64,000 nt of DNA, from positions 1-64,000 of the forward strand of contig WYBW01000178.1 of assembly GCA_011525685.1 (NCBI GenBank), read 5' to 3'. A program made the position numbers and the translations under genes. The stretch is from Verrucomicrobiia bacterium (GTDB lineage: Bacteria; Verrucomicrobiota; Verrucomicrobiia; Limisphaerales; JADLHS01). The notes beneath the pieces were generated by a model. It saw only the letters and a list, made by a program, of their open reading frames with translations. It ran no database searches and was not told the origin of the DNA. Positions 56,776 to 64,000 of the stretch are shown piece by piece (position 1 is the first letter of the stretch; each line of letters begins with the position of its first letter).

Positions 56776-56838
56776 CTTTCACAATTGTCAAGGTTTCCGA
56801 GGGATTTGTGAAGGCAGTGGTGTGGCACGGTGGTTGCA
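56776..56838 (+). promoter_or_regulatory. Sigma-54 promoter with upstream palindrome
   Basis: TGGCACG (56823-56829), four bases, then TTGCA (56834-56838) match the sigma-54 -24/-12 consensus. An imperfect palindrome centred on ACAATTGT (56781-56788; 14 of 18 bases symmetric over 56776-56793) lies about 65 bp upstream of the expected start and could be a regulator site. It drives the small secreted gene at 56888. Confidence 0.75.
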
Positions 56839-56887
56839 AAAGCAATTCTCGGCATAGAGCCGTCGAGAAAACAGAAAGCAGAGAGTT

Positions 56888-57358
56888 ATGAGAATCAAAA
56901 TGCTATTGGCGACCGTGGCGGCGCTGACCGTGACGGCGAGCTTGGCAGTGGCGCAGAGCACGAACGGTCCTGGACCCGGGGGCGGTGGCTCGGGCGACCA
57001 GATCCAGCAGCGCGACCGTGATCAACTCCAGACCTGCGATCCTTCCCTGGAGCAGGATCGAATTCGCCTGAGGGAGTGTCTGCCTGCCGAGGTGAAGCAG
57101 GCGGTGCAGGAGATGAAACAGGCGCGGGAGCAGTATCAGAAGAAATTGCGCGACCAGCAAAAGGAAGTCGCGGCCTGCACGGACCAGGAACGGGCACAGT
57201 TGCGCGAGCAACTTCGGGAACAGATCAAGGATCAGGCGCGGGATCGCGAGCAGTTGCGTGAGCGGTTGCGCGAGTTGCGCGAGAGCCTGCCCAGCCATCA
57301 AGAGTTGATGGAGCAGGCACGGGAGCAGTCGCGTGATCGAGTGCGCCGGGGTGAGTGA
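56888..57358 (+). CDS. Small secreted coiled-coil protein (ZraP-like by context)
   Basis: 156 residues with a signal peptide (about 1-22, ending AVAQ). The mature part is almost entirely helical and rich in Gln, Glu, Arg (QAREQYQKKLRDQQKEV, REQLREQIKDQARDREQ) with Cys at about 50, 64 and 97. This resembles CpxP/ZraP-type periplasmic chaperones by size and composition, but homology is not shown. It lies behind a sigma-54 promoter and next to an NtrC-type regulator and kinase, as zraP does. This context is the main reason for the suggestion. Confidence 0.65.
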   Translation: MRIKMLLATVAALTVTASLAVAQSTNGPGPGGGGSGDQIQQRDRDQLQTCDPSLEQDRIRLRECLPAEVKQAVQEMKQAREQYQKKLRDQQKEVAACTDQERAQLREQLREQIKDQARDREQLRERLRELRESLPSHQELMEQAREQSRDRVRRGE

Positions 57359-57685
57359 GTCGGAAATGAAGTGATGCAGGGCCTCCAGGCATGGGAATCA
57401 GGGATTGTCTGGAGGCCTGCTGTTTTCAGTCGGGCAGCCAAAGTCGGCGAGGCAGGGATGAAACGGGAAGGCACAGTGCCAGATGCGCGTGGGGTTCAGC
57501 AGGAGCAGCACCGGCTGAATCGAATCGAGATCGAGTCCGGACCCGGCGTCGCGTTTGAGGTGGCGATCATCCGGCGAAGGGCAGGTGTTCGCTCCCAGAG
57601 CCGGGCCAGCGGGCGCTCGGTGTTCGGTCGGCAGAGTGGAGCGGTTGGGTTGCTTCGGGGCGGTCGGCGAGCATGCGCAGAGCAA

Positions 57686-59848
57686 ATGGCCCTGGTGCCC
57701 GCGCGAGTTGCGTCACGCGGCGCCGCTCATGGCCGGCCACGACGGTTTTGTGTATTCACGGTTTTGTTGCTTCTGAATCTTGCCGCATGCGCCCAGGTGC
57801 ATCCGGACCGCTGGCGGTGGTCGAATCCCCTCCCTCACGGCAACAACGTGTTGGATTTGTTGGTAACCTCGGACGTCGCCCTGCAAGTGGGCGACGGGGG
57901 GACGGTATATGTGCAGCGCGCCGATGAGCGTTGGGCGCCAGCGTTGACCGGCGTCACGAATTATTTGCGAGGCGCGGCAATACTGGGGCAGCGATTGATC
58001 GTCACCGGTGAGAACGGTTGCATTCTGTGGTCGGATGACTGGAAAAGTTTTGAACCCGCGCAACTTTCGCCTCCGACCAGTGACTGGTTCGAGGGTGTGA
58101 CGGCCTCCCCGCAGCGCGCCATCGCGGTTGGGGATAACGGTTCAATTTACTCCAGCACAAACGGCCTGAACTGGAGCAAAGTGACCTCGGGCACCACGGA
58201 ATGGTTGCGCGGCGTCGCCTTTGGCAACGGGGCTTATGTGGCTGTGGGGGAGAACGGAAAGATTTTGCGGAGCACCAGCGGGAACACATGGAACTCCATC
58301 AACAGCGGCACCACGGCCCATTTGAACCGGGTGCGATATCTCGGGAGCGCTGGAAGCGGGCAATTCATCGCGGTGGGCGATCGCGGGGTTGCCCTGAGCA
58401 GTTCGACGGGGACCGCGCCGTGGATCTCACTCGCCAGTGGAACGACGAACGCGCTTTACGATGTGGCGATGAACGATGCCGGCTTGCTGCTGGTGGGGGA
58501 TGAGGAGATCCGCTTTCGCCCGACGGGAAGTTCATCTTGGACCAATCACATTGCCCTCCCGACGAATGCGCCGCCGGCGTGGGTGTATCTCTCGGCTTAC
58601 GGCAATGGCGGTTCATTCCTTGTGGCCGGCCGCACTGGACTGTTGCTCAAAGGAACGAACCTCAGCGGGGCCGATGTTCACTGGCAGCTTTCTCCGGATT
58701 CCTCCCACGCCTGGCTCTGGGACGTGACGGTGCAGAAGGGCATCTACGTCGCAGTGGGCGACCTGGCAACCATACAAACCAGCCTCGACGGGATTCTATG
58801 GGCCAGAGAAGTAGTGCCCGTCCCGCACACGAACACCGTGTTGCTGGGCGTGGGAGGCCATACCAACCTGCTGCTGGCCGTCGGCAACGCCGGCACCGTG
58901 CTGGTCAGTTACGCCGGCTTGACGAACATGCCGGTCACCAATTACGCCGGCACCAACATCGTCGTGACCAACTCGACTTTTGAGACGCTCGGCCTGGTCT
59001 GGAGCCAGCTCCCGGGTTTCACGACCAACTCCCTGCAAGGTGTTGCGGGAGCCGAGGGGCTGTTCGTGGTGACAGGCGAAGCCGGGAGAATCTTCACGAG
59101 TCTCGACGGGACGAACTGGACGCCGCGGGTCTCGCCCACGACCAACTTCCTTTCCAGTATCGCCATCGGGCCGAACGCCTGCGTTGCGGTGGGCGAAAAG
59201 GGAACCCTCTTGCGGGCCGGGCCGGACGCAGCGCAGTGGGTGGCCGTGGGGTTGGGCAGGACGGACTGGTTTTACCGGGTGCGCTGGCTGGCCGATCACT
59301 TTGTCGTGGTTGGCCAGAACGGCACGATTTACACCAGCCCCGATGCTACGAACTGGACCAGCCGAACCAGCGGCAGCACGCGGTGGCTTACGGATGTGGC
59401 GCATCTGAACGGCCAGTGGTTTGTCACAGGTTATCAAGGGACGCTCCTGACGAGCACGAACCTGGAGAATTGGACCGCGCTGCCAGTACCCACGATCAAA
59501 TCGCTTTACGCCGCGGCCTCACAGTCCGGCCAATTGGTGCTCGCCGGCCTCGAAGGCGTGATTCTGAGAAACAGCGTCATTCCAGACATGTCACCGGTGA
59601 ACTTCCTGGCGTACAATCGCAACCTGGTCACAGTGGCAAACACCAACTCCAGTGTGTATGAACTGTTTCTCTTCGGCGGCAGACCGGATCAGTTCTTTGA
59701 GTTTCAATCCTCCACGAATCTGGCCACGTGGCAAACCAATGCGGTGCTGGAACTCTTTGATCCCAGCGGCACGATTTACCTGCTGCGCACCCGTGCCGCC
59801 ACCAACACGCCGTGCTCAGAGTATTATCGCACTTGCTTGTCGCCCTGA
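57686..59848 (+). CDS. Secreted Ycf48/BNR-like propeller protein
   Basis: About 720 residues from the ATG at 57686, chosen because a signal peptide (CVFTVLLLLNLAACAQ) follows; the frame is open back to 57371 but that part lacks features. Repeats of the type AVGDNGSIYSSTNGLNW, AVGENGKILRSTSGNTW, VVGQNGTIYTSPDATNW and FVTGYQGTLLTSTNLENW match the Ycf48-like/BNR propeller pattern. A C-terminal immunoglobulin-like end region (FLFGGRPDQFFEFQSSTNL) follows. Function unknown; probably surface or periplasmic. The 57359-57685 stretch has no other gene. Confidence 0.7.
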   Translation: MALVPARVASRGAAHGRPRRFCVFTVLLLLNLAACAQVHPDRWRWSNPLPHGNNVLDLLVTSDVALQVGDGGTVYVQRADERWAPALTGVTNYLRGAAILGQRLIVTGENGCILWSDDWKSFEPAQLSPPTSDWFEGVTASPQRAIAVGDNGSIYSSTNGLNWSKVTSGTTEWLRGVAFGNGAYVAVGENGKILRSTSGNTWNSINSGTTAHLNRVRYLGSAGSGQFIAVGDRGVALSSSTGTAPWISLASGTTNALYDVAMNDAGLLLVGDEEIRFRPTGSSSWTNHIALPTNAPPAWVYLSAYGNGGSFLVAGRTGLLLKGTNLSGADVHWQLSPDSSHAWLWDVTVQKGIYVAVGDLATIQTSLDGILWAREVVPVPHTNTVLLGVGGHTNLLLAVGNAGTVLVSYAGLTNMPVTNYAGTNIVVTNSTFETLGLVWSQLPGFTTNSLQGVAGAEGLFVVTGEAGRIFTSLDGTNWTPRVSPTTNFLSSIAIGPNACVAVGEKGTLLRAGPDAAQWVAVGLGRTDWFYRVRWLADHFVVVGQNGTIYTSPDATNWTSRTSGSTRWLTDVAHLNGQWFVTGYQGTLLTSTNLENWTALPVPTIKSLYAAASQSGQLVLAGLEGVILRNSVIPDMSPVNFLAYNRNLVTVANTNSSVYELFLFGGRPDQFFEFQSSTNLATWQTNAVLELFDPSGTIYLLRTRAATNTPCSEYYRTCLSP

Positions 59849-59972
59849 AACCTGCCAAGTGAACGAAGCCGGCGGGGCGGTCGTTTCCCGGAGGCTCCCG
59901 GCGGGCACGAAAGCGCCGAACCGCCGTGCAACGAAACGAACTCCGGGCGACGCGTGTTCACCGGATCACTAA

Positions 59973-60344
59973 ATGGACTGGAAAATCCTCATCATCGTGG
60001 CGGTGGTCGTCGTGGCGTTTTTTGCCTTGAAACGGATGTCATTCGTTTCGGCGGAGGTCGCGCGACAGCATCTGGCCGCCGGGGCGCTGGTGATTGATGT
60101 GCGCTCGGCCGGGGAGTTCAACAGCGGCCATGTGGCGAAGGCGGTGAACATTCCCCTCGGCGAATTGATGGAGCGCGTCCCTCAAATCGCGAAGGACAAG
60201 AACCAGGTGCTGCTGGTTCATTGCCTGAGCGGCGGTCGCAGCGCCATCGCCCGGCGGCAACTCAAGCGCATGGGCTACGCCAACGTGTTCAACCTCGGCT
60301 CATTGGGCCGGGCCAGACAGATCGTGGAAGGCAACCGCGATTGA
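59973..60344 (+). CDS. Membrane-anchored rhodanese-domain protein
   Basis: 123 residues. N-terminal membrane anchor (about 4-19), then a rhodanese domain with IDVRSAGEFNSGHV and the catalytic cysteine C84 in HCLSGGRS, so it could transfer sulfur or act in redox sulfur handling. It faces the DUF2249 operon, whose nearest stop is 4 bp away, and may support the same pathway. Confidence 0.9.
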   Translation: MDWKILIIVAVVVVAFFALKRMSFVSAEVARQHLAAGALVIDVRSAGEFNSGHVAKAVNIPLGELMERVPQIAKDKNQVLLVHCLSGGRSAIARRQLKRMGYANVFNLGSLGRARQIVEGNRD

Positions 60345-60348
60345 CGTC

Positions 60349-60654
60349 TCAATGACCCGAGCAACCGCACGGACTCGAGAGTTCGCGCGCGGGCAAGTCG
60401 GAGACCTTGGAAATCTTCACGCGGAACTCCGTCGGGCCGCGCTCCAGGTATTCCCAGGTAAACGCCTGCCCGAATTCCGCCTCGAACTGATAGCGCAGCG
60501 GAATGGGATCATGGTCGTTCAACAGGATGAAGTATTCGCCGACCGGCAGCCCGTACCAGGTCCTCAGAATCAGACCGTGTTTGATGGAGCAGGGGATGGG
60601 ACGAACGTCCATTACTTTATTGGCGTCAAGGATGTTTTCGGATTGTGTTGTCAT
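60349..60654 (-). CDS. DUF2249 protein
   Basis: 101 residues. The DUF2249 core is clear: VMDVRPIPCSIKHGLIL, FILLNDHDPIPLRYQFEAE and FTWEYLERGPTEFRVKI. The C-terminus ends in a Cys pair and His (CGCSGH). DUF2249 proteins recur near nitric-oxide, denitrification and haem-handling genes. It is the last gene of a four-gene operon and about 30 bp after the MIP18-type gene. Confidence 0.88.
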   Translation of the reverse strand: MTTQSENILDANKVMDVRPIPCSIKHGLILRTWYGLPVGEYFILLNDHDPIPLRYQFEAEFGQAFTWEYLERGPTEFRVKISKVSDLPARELSSPCGCSGH

Positions 60655-60684
60655 TTTGTATTGGGGGTCCGTTGTTTGAAAGGT

Positions 60685-61002
60685 TCAGCGCGGCACCATG
60701 CCCACGCGGGCGCGGCCAACATCAGTCATCATGTCGGGATGCCACGGGGGGTCCCAGACCAGTTCCACCTCGACTTCATCCACGCCTTCGAGATTCAGCA
60801 GCGCCATTTGCACGCCGTTGGCGATCAACTCGTGCATCGGACAGCCCGGCGTGGTGAGCGTCATGCGCACGAGCACGCGGCTGCCGTGGATGACGATGTC
60901 GTAGATCAGTCCCAAGTCCACGATGTTGCAGTTGATCTCAGGGTCAATGACCTGCCGGAGCGTTTCGCGGATGAGTGGTTCGTCAACTTGCATGGTTGTC
61001 AT
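60685..61002 (-). CDS. MIP18/DUF59-family Fe-S assembly protein
   Basis: 105 residues from the ATG at 61002; a longer upstream frame runs inside the membrane-protein gene and is not used. The DUF59/PaaD motif is complete: IDPEIN and DLGLIYD near 19-35 and C54 in TTPGCPMHE. The C-terminal end VWDPPWHPDMM fits the family. Such proteins load Fe-S clusters onto target enzymes. Its ATG overlaps the TGA of the membrane-protein gene by 4 nt, so the two are coupled. Confidence 0.92.
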   Translation of the reverse strand: MTTMQVDEPLIRETLRQVIDPEINCNIVDLGLIYDIVIHGSRVLVRMTLTTPGCPMHELIANGVQMALLNLEGVDEVEVELVWDPPWHPDMMTDVGRARVGMVPR

Positions 61003-62462
61003 GAGGCGGAAATGAGGCTCCCCAACGGGGCGGCGGTTGACCGCGCGGTCGTCGGGGAGCATGGGGGCGCTTTGACATTGAGTGGAACGATAATTGGTCG
61101 CAGCCAATGGCTCAGAATTTTGCCCACGTTCACGGCAAACGTGGCCAGGCTCAACGCCAGCAGGGCGCAGCCGGCGCGCACCCCCAGCGGGTTGGCGGCA
61201 ACCGTGGCCACGCTGGTGGTCATCAAGCCGGAGAGGAACATCCAGTAACCGGCGATCTGCCACTTCGCCGAATACATGTCGGCCAACGCCGGCACCTGGC
61301 TGCGTCCGATTTCCTGGCCGTAGCTTCCGAACCACACCAGAAACGGCAGGATTTTGTAGAGCATCCCCAGGATGGCAAAACTGATGACGCCCACCAGCCC
61401 GAGAAAGCCGTAGAGGTTTTCGAGTTGTCCCGTGAACGCCGTCAGGCGCAAACCCGGCCAGGACAGCACGAGCGCCAGAATCGAGAGCGGCGCCAAGAGC
61501 GAAACCGCGGTAAGAAAATACCTCAGCCCCCAATCGAGCGATCGGCGTTTGCGGGCGCGAAGCATGGCGCGCAACTCCCAGCCATAAACCGCCAATCCGG
61601 CCACCATCAGCAGCGTGAACGCGAGCTTCCACGGGCTGCGCAACAATATCGTCATGAACGAACCCGCCAACCCCACATTCAGCAACGCGATCGAAGCGGC
61701 GGCGCGGCGATGGCTCTGCACTTCGCTTAACGTGAACATCGGAATGAGTTTGTAGGAGACCCCGACGATCATCATGACGAAGAAACCCACGCCACCGAGA
61801 TGAGCATGCGCGTGCATGGCGCTGATCTGATCGAACCGCGCCATGAAGCCGGCGACCGAACGCAGGCCGTGAATCATCGCGCCCAGGATGCTGGTGGGCG
61901 AAAGCTGCTCCGCCGAGTCATAGGTGCATTTGGCCGTGGCGATGGAAAGCCCCACCACGATGGTGAGCGAAAACCAGAAGAGCGCCGCGGTCACCGCCGT
62001 GGCGACCAGGGTCCAACGGGGCACTTTCAGCAGGGTGCGAACGAGGTTAAACACGAACAACGCCACACCCAGCGCGAGCACGGAACCGAAGTGCCCGACC
62101 TGTTTCATGTTCCAGACCCAGAACATCCAGACCATGCCCGCGACACCCACCACCTGGAACACAAACTGCCATTTCGCCAGGCGTTCGCTGTGAAGTCTGG
62201 TTTCGAGCGCCACGGGTACGAGTTGATACATCGCGCCCATGACGACCGTGCAAATCCAGCCCAGGACGAGGAGGTGCGTCAGCGCGATGACGTATTGGTT
62301 GTAATGATAGGTTGCCAGAATGTCCGGCCGGACGATGAGCCAGCCCACCGCGACGAACAGCGCCAGGATGCCCGTCAGCAAGAATCGCAACGGCAAATTC
62401 ATGTCCGGCGCGTTGCCGGTGGCAGGTCCTGTCGGACCGGATTTAAGCGGTGCCCTCAACAT
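60999..62462 (-). CDS. Haem-copper-oxidase subunit I-like (NnrS-like) membrane protein
   Basis: 487 residues, about twelve membrane segments. His residues sit in conserved-looking helices (LTHLLVLGW near residue 60 and AMHAHAHLGGVG near 225), as in cbb3/NOR subunit I and NnrS-type proteins. ATG at 62462 overlaps the upstream stop by 7 nt; an alternative ATG lies at 62402. In cluster with DUF2249 and MIP18 genes, a role in nitric oxide or oxygen reduction or haem handling is likely. Full catalytic haem-copper ligation was not verified. Confidence 0.75.
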   Translation of the reverse strand: MLRAPLKSGPTGPATGNAPDMNLPLRFLLTGILALFVAVGWLIVRPDILATYHYNQYVIALTHLLVLGWICTVVMGAMYQLVPVALETRLHSERLAKWQFVFQVVGVAGMVWMFWVWNMKQVGHFGSVLALGVALFVFNLVRTLLKVPRWTLVATAVTAALFWFSLTIVVGLSIATAKCTYDSAEQLSPTSILGAMIHGLRSVAGFMARFDQISAMHAHAHLGGVGFFVMMIVGVSYKLIPMFTLSEVQSHRRAAASIALLNVGLAGSFMTILLRSPWKLAFTLLMVAGLAVYGWELRAMLRARKRRSLDWGLRYFLTAVSLLAPLSILALVLSWPGLRLTAFTGQLENLYGFLGLVGVISFAILGMLYKILPFLVWFGSYGQEIGRSQVPALADMYSAKWQIAGYWMFLSGLMTTSVATVAANPLGVRAGCALLALSLATFAVNVGKILSHWLRPIIVPLNVKAPPCSPTTARSTAAPLGSLISAS

Positions 62463-62950
62463 CGGCGAATGTGGGTGGCGAACGAGCCGTCGGCTTGTTC
62501 CTCGCTGGAGGCCGAAAAGCCGCGTTGTTCGAGTTGGGGATAGAGGTGCATCGGACGACGATCGGTGCGGGCGAGCAGTTCCGCGTCCTCCGGGAGGGCA
62601 GCGAGCGCCTCCAGAATTTTCACCATCGGTTGGGGCGGCTCCAGCCCGCGCGCGTCCACCTCGACGATGTGGGCAGTGGCGGCAGGGGAATCGGCTCCGC
62701 TGTGCGATGTGGCGGTCTTGGTCGGGCGGCGGAACAAAACTTCCCAGTCGCCGGAGGGGAGCGCCTTGGGGCTGGGCGAAAAACCCTGTTGCGCCAGCAC
62801 GGCGAACAGGGGCTTCGGCTCGAACGGCGCAATCAGCAAGAGCGACTCGTCCTGGGCGAGTTGCGCCACGGTCTGCATGATCTTGGAAAAAGGTTCGCGC
62901 CCGCGACGAATATCTTCGCGGACATCCAACCTGACGACCTTGTCTTGCAT
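62456..62950 (-). CDS. Tandem DUF2249 protein
   Basis: 164 residues made of two DUF2249-like halves. The first, 1-75, has VVRLDVREDIRRG, LLLIAPFEPKPLF and a WEVLFRRP strand; the second, about 93-164, has VEVDARGLEPPQPM and LLARTDRRPMHLYPQLEQRG. It is the first gene of the operon. The stop overlaps the membrane-protein ATG by 7 nt. Function unknown; likely the same redox or haem pathway. Confidence 0.85.
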   Translation of the reverse strand: MQDKVVRLDVREDIRRGREPFSKIMQTVAQLAQDESLLLIAPFEPKPLFAVLAQQGFSPSPKALPSGDWEVLFRRPTKTATSHSGADSPAATAHIVEVDARGLEPPQPMVKILEALAALPEDAELLARTDRRPMHLYPQLEQRGFSASSEEQADGSFATHIRRC

Positions 62951-63345
62951 GTCGGAAAGAGCTTAACGGAGGGCGGGCCAGCCCACTTTGATAGAAATCA
63001 AGCCTTCAACAGAAACGGCAGTTGGCGGCCTGCGCGCTCCGAAACTTGATGCCAGTGCCAACGGCTGAAACTAACGGCAGTCATTGCTGCACCGAACGGA
63101 GTCTGTGAGTGGCACAGGCGTCACCCCGTCAAATCCGGCGTCGCGCCGGACTTGTTTAGCTAGGCGCGTGGTCGCATTGGTGTTGGTCCTCGCTCTGCGA
63201 GAACTCCGCCTGCGTAGAAGCGGGCGGAACGAATTGCCGAAGATGTCCGACTGGCAGAGCCATTGCGCCGCGCGGCGCTATTGCTCGCAGCGCGAGCCAT
63301 TCCACCAGTGGAGTGTCACAACCAGCCGCTGCTGATGGCGATGGT
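62951..63345. other. 395-bp intergenic region
   Basis: No supported gene. A 7-bp hairpin TCCGGCG/CGCCGGA with loop TCG lies at 63134-63150. On the minus strand it is followed by ATTT and could terminate the TPR gene, weakly. Confidence 0.4.
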
Positions 63346-64000
63346 CTATCGTTCCAACTGTCGCAACAACTCTCGCGCTGCCGTGAAGTTGCGATCCAGT
63401 TCGAGCGCCCGCCGCGCGGCGGCGCGTGCCTCGTCCAGCCGACCCTGTCGTGCGAGGATGGTGGCGCGGGCATAAGGGATCATCGGCGAAGTGTTATCCA
63501 GGGTCTCCGCCCGTAGCAGGCTCTCCAGCGCAGGCTCGGGTTGGTTGAGTGCCGATTGAGCAAGCCCAAAGTTATACCAGGCCCGCGCAAACTGAGGATC
63601 GAGTTTGACCGCTTGCTCCAAGGCGGCCCGCGCGTCCTGCAGCCTGCCGACTTCGTTATAGGCCAGACCGAGGTAATAACGATACTCCGCGGAGTCCGGC
63701 GACAGTCGCACTGCTGCCTGCAATTGTTCCAGGGCTTCGGCGCTGCGGTTGGCGGTGCTCAACGCCACGGCGAGCGCGTGACGGAACGGCGCCGAGTTCG
63801 CATCCCATTTCACCGCGCGTTGAAAGTATTCGAGCGCAACCGAAAGGTTGCCGCGGTCCAGTTCGAACACCCCCATTTGCAGCGCCCCACCGGGTTGATC
63901 GAGATTGTGCCGGAGATGCGTCAGCAGGTCGCTGCCGGCGGTGGAATTTGTAGCCACGGTCTGGCGCAAGGCCCATGCTGCTTCCACTCTCACCGCGCGC
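63346..64000 (-). CDS. HEAT/TPR-repeat protein, N-terminus outside window
   Basis: Partial: the frame is open to the window edge, where it reads AVRVEAAWALR, a HEAT-like helix. Three to four TPR units follow (ALEYFQRAVKWDANSA, ALEQLQAAVRLSPDSAEY, ARAALEQAVKLDPQFARAW, ARAAARRALELDRNF). HEAT plus TPR tails occur on multihaem cytochromes, but no haem site is inside the window. The visible part is about 218 residues. Confidence 0.8.
   Translation of the reverse strand, partial: RAVRVEAAWALRQTVATNSTAGSDLLTHLRHNLDQPGGALQMGVFELDRGNLSVALEYFQRAVKWDANSAPFRHALAVALSTANRSAEALEQLQAAVRLSPDSAEYRYYLGLAYNEVGRLQDARAALEQAVKLDPQFARAWYNFGLAQSALNQPEPALESLLRAETLDNTSPMIPYARATILARQGRLDEARAAARRALELDRNFTAARELLRQLER

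Noticed and set aside
60685-61632. 315-residue version of the MIP18 protein
   Set aside because: The extra 210 residues overlap the membrane-protein gene in another frame; ATGA overlap supports 61002.
1-64000. CRISPR array, tRNA, rRNA or transposase
   Set aside because: No regular repeat-spacer array, cloverleaf, rRNA stretch or transposase motif was seen by eye.

Overview
The window is about 64 kb of GC-rich bacterial chromosome. The mix suggests a Verrucomicrobiota member, perhaps Pedosphaeraceae/Limisphaerales-like. It has many secreted glycoside hydrolases and DUF1593/nucleoside-hydrolase-like proteins, a Tat-exported Gfo/Idh/MocA oxidoreductase, an ECF sigma factor next to a WD40 Ser/Thr kinase, large secreted propeller proteins and hundreds of bases of dispersed palindromic repeats. 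This placement is inferred from gene content; no rRNA, tRNA, CRISPR array, phage or transposase was seen.

Layout. 0-1.7 kb: a secreted GH43/GH32-like five-bladed propeller protein behind a twin-hairpin repeat. 1.8-7.1 kb (minus): radC-mod-res, a tightly packed type III restriction-modification operon led by RadC. 7.1-7.6 kb: non-coding DNA with an elaborate nested stem-loop. 7.6-22.2 kb (minus): a carbohydrate-degradation locus with a pectate-lyase-like/GH140 fusion gene broken by one amber codon, a GH30-like protein, a propeller protein, two nucleoside-hydrolase-fold proteins and a 1,242-residue binding module/zinc peptidase/SGNH hydrolase/GH29 fucosidase fusion. 22.5-27.8 kb (minus): three paralogous ABC-2 permeases with duplicated leaders and no ATPase. 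28.2-34.4 kb (minus): a GH106-like rhamnosidase, a trypsin-like lipoprotein and a Tat-exported oxidoreductase. 34.6-41.0 kb (plus): malic enzyme, a DUF3365 haem lipoprotein and an OmpR-type regulator/sensor kinase pair separated by a pentahaem cytochrome. 41.1-46.2 kb (minus): a small Gly/Gln-rich secreted protein, a 1,337-residue kinase-WD40 protein and its ECF sigma factor. 46.8-52.3 kb (plus): two large secreted proteins with HAF and Asp-box repeats. 52.5-59.8 kb (plus): an NtrC-type regulator, an outer-membrane barrel, a sensor kinase, a small coiled-coil secreted protein with a canonical sigma-54 promoter and a Ycf48-like propeller protein. 60-63 kb: a rhodanese (plus) facing a four-gene operon (minus) of DUF2249, haem-copper-oxidase-like membrane protein, MIP18 and DUF2249. 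The right edge cuts a HEAT/TPR protein.

How it fits together. The 7.6-31.9 kb genes could act together on a plant- or algal-type polysaccharide rich in apiose, galactose, fucose and rhamnose. The most system-like part is regulatory. A 16-bp palindrome, ATTACA-N4-TGTAAT or a one-mismatch version, occurs three times. It lies in front of the pentahaem cytochrome, in front of the small Gly-rich protein and in front of the NtrC-type regulator. In the first two sites it sits exactly 18 bp from a TTAA-type -10. This predicts that the OmpR-type regulator controls these targets and feeds a second, sigma-54-based circuit. That second circuit resembles ZraPSR: regulator, kinase, and a periplasmic coiled-coil protein behind a sigma-54 promoter, but with an outer-membrane barrel inserted.
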